Source: DATJSJ01 sp035504175
GTDB taxonomy: Bacteria; Pseudomonadota; Alphaproteobacteria; Acetobacterales; Acetobacteraceae
Assembly (NCBI GenBank): GCA_035504175.1
Contig: DATJSJ010000239.1
Location: forward strand, 1 to 27,401
Reading direction: 5' to 3'
Length of the DNA: 27,401 bases
Part shown: positions 24,409 through 27,401 of the stretch, piece after piece
Layout: each line of letters begins with the position of its first letter
How positions within the stretch are numbered: the stretch's first letter is position 1
Position numbers and translations under genes: made by a program
Notes under the pieces: model-generated
The model's database searches: none
Told to the model about the DNA's origin: nothing
The model's input: the letters and a program-made list of their open reading frames with translations, nothing else

Positions 24409-24784
24409 GGGGGCGGAGTGGTGCCCGGTTGGGCGCCTGCTTTGTGCCGGGCGGGGCCGGAGATGACTGGTTGCGACCCAACCAAGTCGTCTGCCACCAT
24501 CTCTGGCCGTCTCAGAAGCGGAAGTCTGAGAGTTCGTTCTGCCGACAGCTGCGCGCCAAAACGGATGTTCTGGCGCTTGGGGCAAAGCTTCCGAACCGAG
24601 CGCAGCTGCAGCCGCGTCTCACAACAGGGGTGGGCTGCAGTCCCCAAGGCCATTAATCAATCTCTTGCCGTCAGTCCGCGCTGTCCGACACTCCTCAGGC
24701 TTGGCGGGAGACCAGTCCCCCCTGGACCGCTTTACAGCCGGGTTCCGTAGCTGACAGCCAGGACGCCCTTGACATCCATGACTC
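24409..24784. other. Gene-free, inverted-repeat-rich spacer at a compositional boundary
   Basis: No convincing gene is seen in these 376 bases; open frames of about 100 codons on either strand lack ribosome sites and recognisable domains. The DNA is visibly less GC-rich than to the left, most clearly around 24650-24780. Several dyads are present: GACTGGTTG against CAACCAAGTC with one bulge (24465-24488), CTCAGA/TCTGAG (24511-24530), GCGCCA/TGGCGC (24553-24576) and CTGCAGCC/GGCTGCAG (24606-24640). It may be the scar of an integration event, a terminator cluster or a structured RNA. No tRNA end or clear attachment repeat is visible. Confidence 0.45.
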
Positions 24785-26956
24785 CTACGTGAGGCCCAGT
24801 TCCCGCCTGACGACCGACCCGAAGGCGTCCACCAGTGCCGGAGGCGTCGCGATAGGGCGGAGCACGTCGGCTACATGCTCCTCCTTCAGCCGCAGCCGCC
24901 CGCAGCCGATCGCGATTATGAACTCGACGGCCGCTTCGCCTCTCGCGCGGTCCGCCGCCTCGAGCACGCGGCGGACGATGCGCTTGGCCGTGTCGCTCAG
25001 CTTGGCGTCGTCGCGGTAGTCGAGCTCCGCCGCCCTGGCTGCCCTGAGAATGCTTGCCTGGATGACGCCGTCGTTGAAGCGGCCAAAATTCTCAGGCGAT
25101 AGCAGCGTCTGCTGCAGCCAGTTGGTGCGCAGCGCTTGGTCTCCCGCCGACACCGGTGCGGTCCTGAGCCTCTGCATCACAGCGGAAATCGTGAAGAACA
25201 CGTCGGCCTGGCTATTGTTGGCGAAGACTTTGGGCCAAAAGGCGAAACCGGCTTGGAGCTTCAGCGTAGTCGCGCCGTCCGCCGGGACGAAAAGGCTGTC
25301 GGTCATGGGTTCCGACGCCTTGCGGAGCCTGTCCAGGCGGCCATCGAGCCAGCCGCGCTGGCCCGCGGGCCAAGCGTCTGCCGCCTTCTGCAACAGCTCG
25401 AGTTCCTGCTGCCAGGGGTTTGGCGTCGCCTGTCCCGGAAGGAGCAGCTCCTCGACCACCTCGAACATATGCTGGGCGTGGTGGTGGGAGTGGACCAGGG
25501 TCCGCTTCAGGGCGTCCCGGCGCTCCTCCCCCTCGATCTTCGCGAACCCGACGAGATAGATGATCGACCCAGTCTTGCACACCTCCCGAAGATCCCTGCT
25601 GATCTCAAGCAGGCTGCGACCGCTGCCGATGACACTGGCGACTACGAGCATGGCGCCCGGATCGTTTGGATCCCTGCCGGTGCGGTCGATCTCCTCGCGC
25701 TCGTGCAGCGCCATCGGAGAGCCGGTGATCGCCTTGATGCGGTCCGCGAGCGGCCTGGCCTCTCTGTCAGCAAGGACGCAGTGCTCGACGCCGGCGGGAA
25801 CGGAGCGCCTGACGAAGAACTCTAGGCGCTCCAGGAAACCGGGCGCCTCCATCATCCTGGCGACCTCGATCCAATGCTGGCGGTGGCCGCTGGTGACGGT
25901 GAGCGCCCTTGTACCCGCCAGGCGTCCCATAAGCCTGCCGACGTTTGTCGGAGCATCCTTCTGGTTCACGAGCAGCGCCTCGGGCTGCGGACCCTGGATG
26001 TCGAACTGGTCCCCCTTGAGCGGGATTGGCACCGATCCGCCCTCGCACAGCTTGCAGTTAGCCCGCTCATAGATCTCGCGATCGGCGGCGTACCCGTCCG
26101 GGTTGCTGCGCGCGTCTCGGCGAAGGTCGACCGCCAGCTTTATGCTGCCAGGGTCCTTGCCGTGGAAGAGCAGATGAACGATGGCAGAGGGGGCGAAGCC
26201 CCGCGCCACCAGCCTGCCGGCTAGGCCCCCGCTCGATGAGGCGGAGATGAGAACGACTGCTTCCCCGTAGTCCGAGAACTCGTAATGGTCGAGCCCCTCG
26301 TATGACCTGAAGTTGTCGGCCATGAGCGGCGGCCTGTCCGGCACCATGGTCCGCCACTGCTCGTTCACGGCCGAGACGACCGCGTAGAGCGCCGGGGTGT
26401 CGATATAGGCGAAACGGGCTTCCGGAGGAATCAACCCCATCACGGCCACCGCCAAGAACGCGATCTCCGCCTGCCGGACCAGGATGTTGGAGAGGCGCAT
26501 GAACCTGTTCGTGTGTCGGCCGGCCGGCCCTTCAAAATGGTAGTTGGCGTTCGGCTCCATGAAGCCGCCGTGCCGGCGGAACATTTCCGTCGCGCCCCGC
26601 CGCAGGATCTCGGTGAGACCCGCCCCGGACACGCCGTCTCCGGGACCTAGCGGCTGCCTGATTTTTTCCCGGCCGTCGGGACCGTAGCAGAGCAGGGTCG
26701 CGCGCGTCTGGCCCGCGACACGGTCCAGGAGCGCGTCGAAGTCGCGGCCCACCAGACCTGGCGGGACGTCGAACCCAGGCACAGCGCGGGTCAGAATGAT
26801 TAGCTCGTCGGGCGCCAGGGCGCGCTCGACTTCCCTGGTGACCGCCGCATTGAGGGCCGCAGCGTCGAAGGCGGCTGACGACATGAAGGCTACCAGCGTG
26901 TCGACCCGGTCCTCGTACCTGTGTCGGTCGAACCGGACCAGGTAGACCGGGTTCAC
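24785..26956 (-). CDS. Large protein with two degenerate phosphoribosyltransferase-like halves
   Basis: A 723-residue protein from a GTG overlapping the upstream ATPase stop (GTGA), with GAGGA 6 bases before. No transmembrane segments are seen. Residues about 135-270 resemble a type I phosphoribosyltransferase fold: NYHFEGPAGRHTNRF (138-152), then AYIDTPALYAVV (183-194), then VVLISASSSGGLAG (234-247) at the position of the PRPP loop. A CKLC motif (301-304) follows. A second such half spans about 350-475: ALTVTSGHRQHWIEV, then HCVLADREARPLADR (392-406), then MLVVASVIGSGRSL (436-449). Both loops lack the acidic pair of active enzymes. Residues 480-723 are helical and unassigned. The fold reading is by eye and uncertain; the pairing with a GHKL ATPase is directly visible. 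Confidence 0.85.
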   Translation of the reverse strand: MNPVYLVRFDRHRYEDRVDTLVAFMSSAAFDAAALNAAVTREVERALAPDELIILTRAVPGFDVPPGLVGRDFDALLDRVAGQTRATLLCYGPDGREKIRQPLGPGDGVSGAGLTEILRRGATEMFRRHGGFMEPNANYHFEGPAGRHTNRFMRLSNILVRQAEIAFLAVAVMGLIPPEARFAYIDTPALYAVVSAVNEQWRTMVPDRPPLMADNFRSYEGLDHYEFSDYGEAVVLISASSSGGLAGRLVARGFAPSAIVHLLFHGKDPGSIKLAVDLRRDARSNPDGYAADREIYERANCKLCEGGSVPIPLKGDQFDIQGPQPEALLVNQKDAPTNVGRLMGRLAGTRALTVTSGHRQHWIEVARMMEAPGFLERLEFFVRRSVPAGVEHCVLADREARPLADRIKAITGSPMALHEREEIDRTGRDPNDPGAMLVVASVIGSGRSLLEISRDLREVCKTGSIIYLVGFAKIEGEERRDALKRTLVHSHHHAQHMFEVVEELLLPGQATPNPWQQELELLQKAADAWPAGQRGWLDGRLDRLRKASEPMTDSLFVPADGATTLKLQAGFAFWPKVFANNSQADVFFTISAVMQRLRTAPVSAGDQALRTNWLQQTLLSPENFGRFNDGVIQASILRAARAAELDYRDDAKLSDTAKRIVRRVLEAADRARGEAAVEFIIAIGCGRLRLKEEHVADVLRPIATPPALVDAFGSVVRRELGLT

Positions 26957-27401
26957 GCGGCGTCCTCGACCGGAAGTAGGAAGGTCATGAGCGTGCCGCT
27001 CGCCCTCGCGACCGGCCTCCCGTCGGGCCACGCCCGCAGCGTCGGCGACTTTCCGAACGGTGCGTCGGCTTCCTCGCCCAGGTCGGCGTATAGGGACTGT
27101 CGCCCGGTGCGGAGACGGAGAAAGCCGCTCCTTTCCCTAAGCGCGGCGATGACGATGGGCAGCCCAATCCCTCTTCCGCGGATGGGTTGGGAGGAGCCGT
27201 GGCGCTCGAAGCACTCGATCACGGCCTTTAGCTCCTCCTGCCGGTCCGGCGTCTCTCGGCCCAGCCACCGGGCCGCCATACCCGGACCCGAGTCGAAGAC
27301 CGAAAACTCCACGAGCTCGACGTGTCTGCGTCCCGCCCTCGTGCGGCGCCGGGTGCTGTATTGGTGGAGAGGTGGCGAGTCCTTGACCATATCGCTGAGC
27401 A
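26953..27401 (-). CDS. GHKL/HSP90-like ATPase domain protein (partial, N-terminus beyond window)
   Basis: The frame is open from the right edge to the stop at 26953, about 149 residues. It holds the later ATP-binding motifs of the GHKL superfamily: DSGPGMA (G1 box, coded at about 27294-27274), GRGIGLP (G2 box, about 27177-27157) and a closing GTLMTFLLP strand. The N-box lies outside the window. An ATG at 27390 is in frame, but the sequence before it continues (Leu-Ser-Asp), so it is probably internal. No histidine-kinase phosphoacceptor domain is visible in this part. Codons such as AGA, AGG, CTA and GGA, rare in neighbouring genes, suggest transfer. The stop overlaps the next start by 4 bases (GTGA), so the pair is translationally coupled. 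Confidence 0.8.
   Translation of the reverse strand, partial: LSDMVKDSPPLHQYSTRRRTRAGRRHVELVEFSVFDSGPGMAARWLGRETPDRQEELKAVIECFERHGSSQPIRGRGIGLPIVIAALRERSGFLRLRTGRQSLYADLGEEADAPFGKSPTLRAWPDGRPVARASGTLMTFLLPVEDAA

Noticed and set aside
24357..24653. 98-codon minus-strand frame (and a 110-codon plus-strand frame at 24418-24750) in the right-hand spacer
   Set aside because: No ribosome site, no recognisable domain, and overlap with the MFS gene end or dense inverted repeats. A decayed gene cannot be excluded.
24700..24784. tRNA-like 3-prime end or attachment site near GGGTTCC
   Set aside because: The GGGTTCCG stretch lacks the rest of a T-arm, acceptor pairing and a CCA end, and no second copy forming an att pair is seen in the window.

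Overview
The window is very GC-rich DNA with G or C at nearly all third codon positions. A CcrM-type GANTC adenine methyltransferase sits next to rnhB, and there are several LIV/Frc-type ABC uptake genes. Together these point to an alphaproteobacterium, plausibly a Rhodospirillales/Acetobacteraceae-like soil or plant-associated organism; the family is inference. I see no rRNA, tRNA, CRISPR array or intact insertion sequence.

Left part (1-5014): a complete branched-chain-amino-acid-type (LIV) ABC importer. A periplasmic binding protein (cut by the left edge) is transcribed away from livH, a fused livM-livG gene and livF. Middle part (5015-12703): a six-gene leftward run encoding MmgE/PrpD, a 3-hydroxyisobutyrate-dehydrogenase-like enzyme, a carboxymuconolactone-decarboxylase-like protein, an aldehyde dehydrogenase, a LysR regulator and a second, divergent MmgE/PrpD. 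A metallo-beta-lactamase-fold lactonase-like gene is transcribed from the other side of the same control region. With the importer this looks like an uptake-plus-catabolism locus for a carboxylic-acid-type substrate that I cannot name.

Core/housekeeping part (12637-24408): a DMT exporter, a Cys-rich secreted protein, ccrM-rnhB, a 38-residue secreted peptide, a class I/II aminotransferase and a small HTH protein. These are followed by 6-phosphogluconate dehydrogenase (gnd), a FrcB-FrcC-FrcA-like sugar importer with a good promoter and strong mRNA hairpins, a 66-residue protein and an MFS transporter.

Right edge (24409-27401): base composition and codon use change. A gene-free, inverted-repeat-rich spacer of about 376 bp is followed by two translationally coupled leftward genes: a GHKL-type ATPase (cut by the right edge) and a 723-residue protein. 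I read the latter as two degenerate phosphoribosyltransferase-like halves around a CxxC. This pair looks horizontally acquired and is the best candidate here for an undescribed system, possibly a conflict/defence module; its function is not established from sequence.
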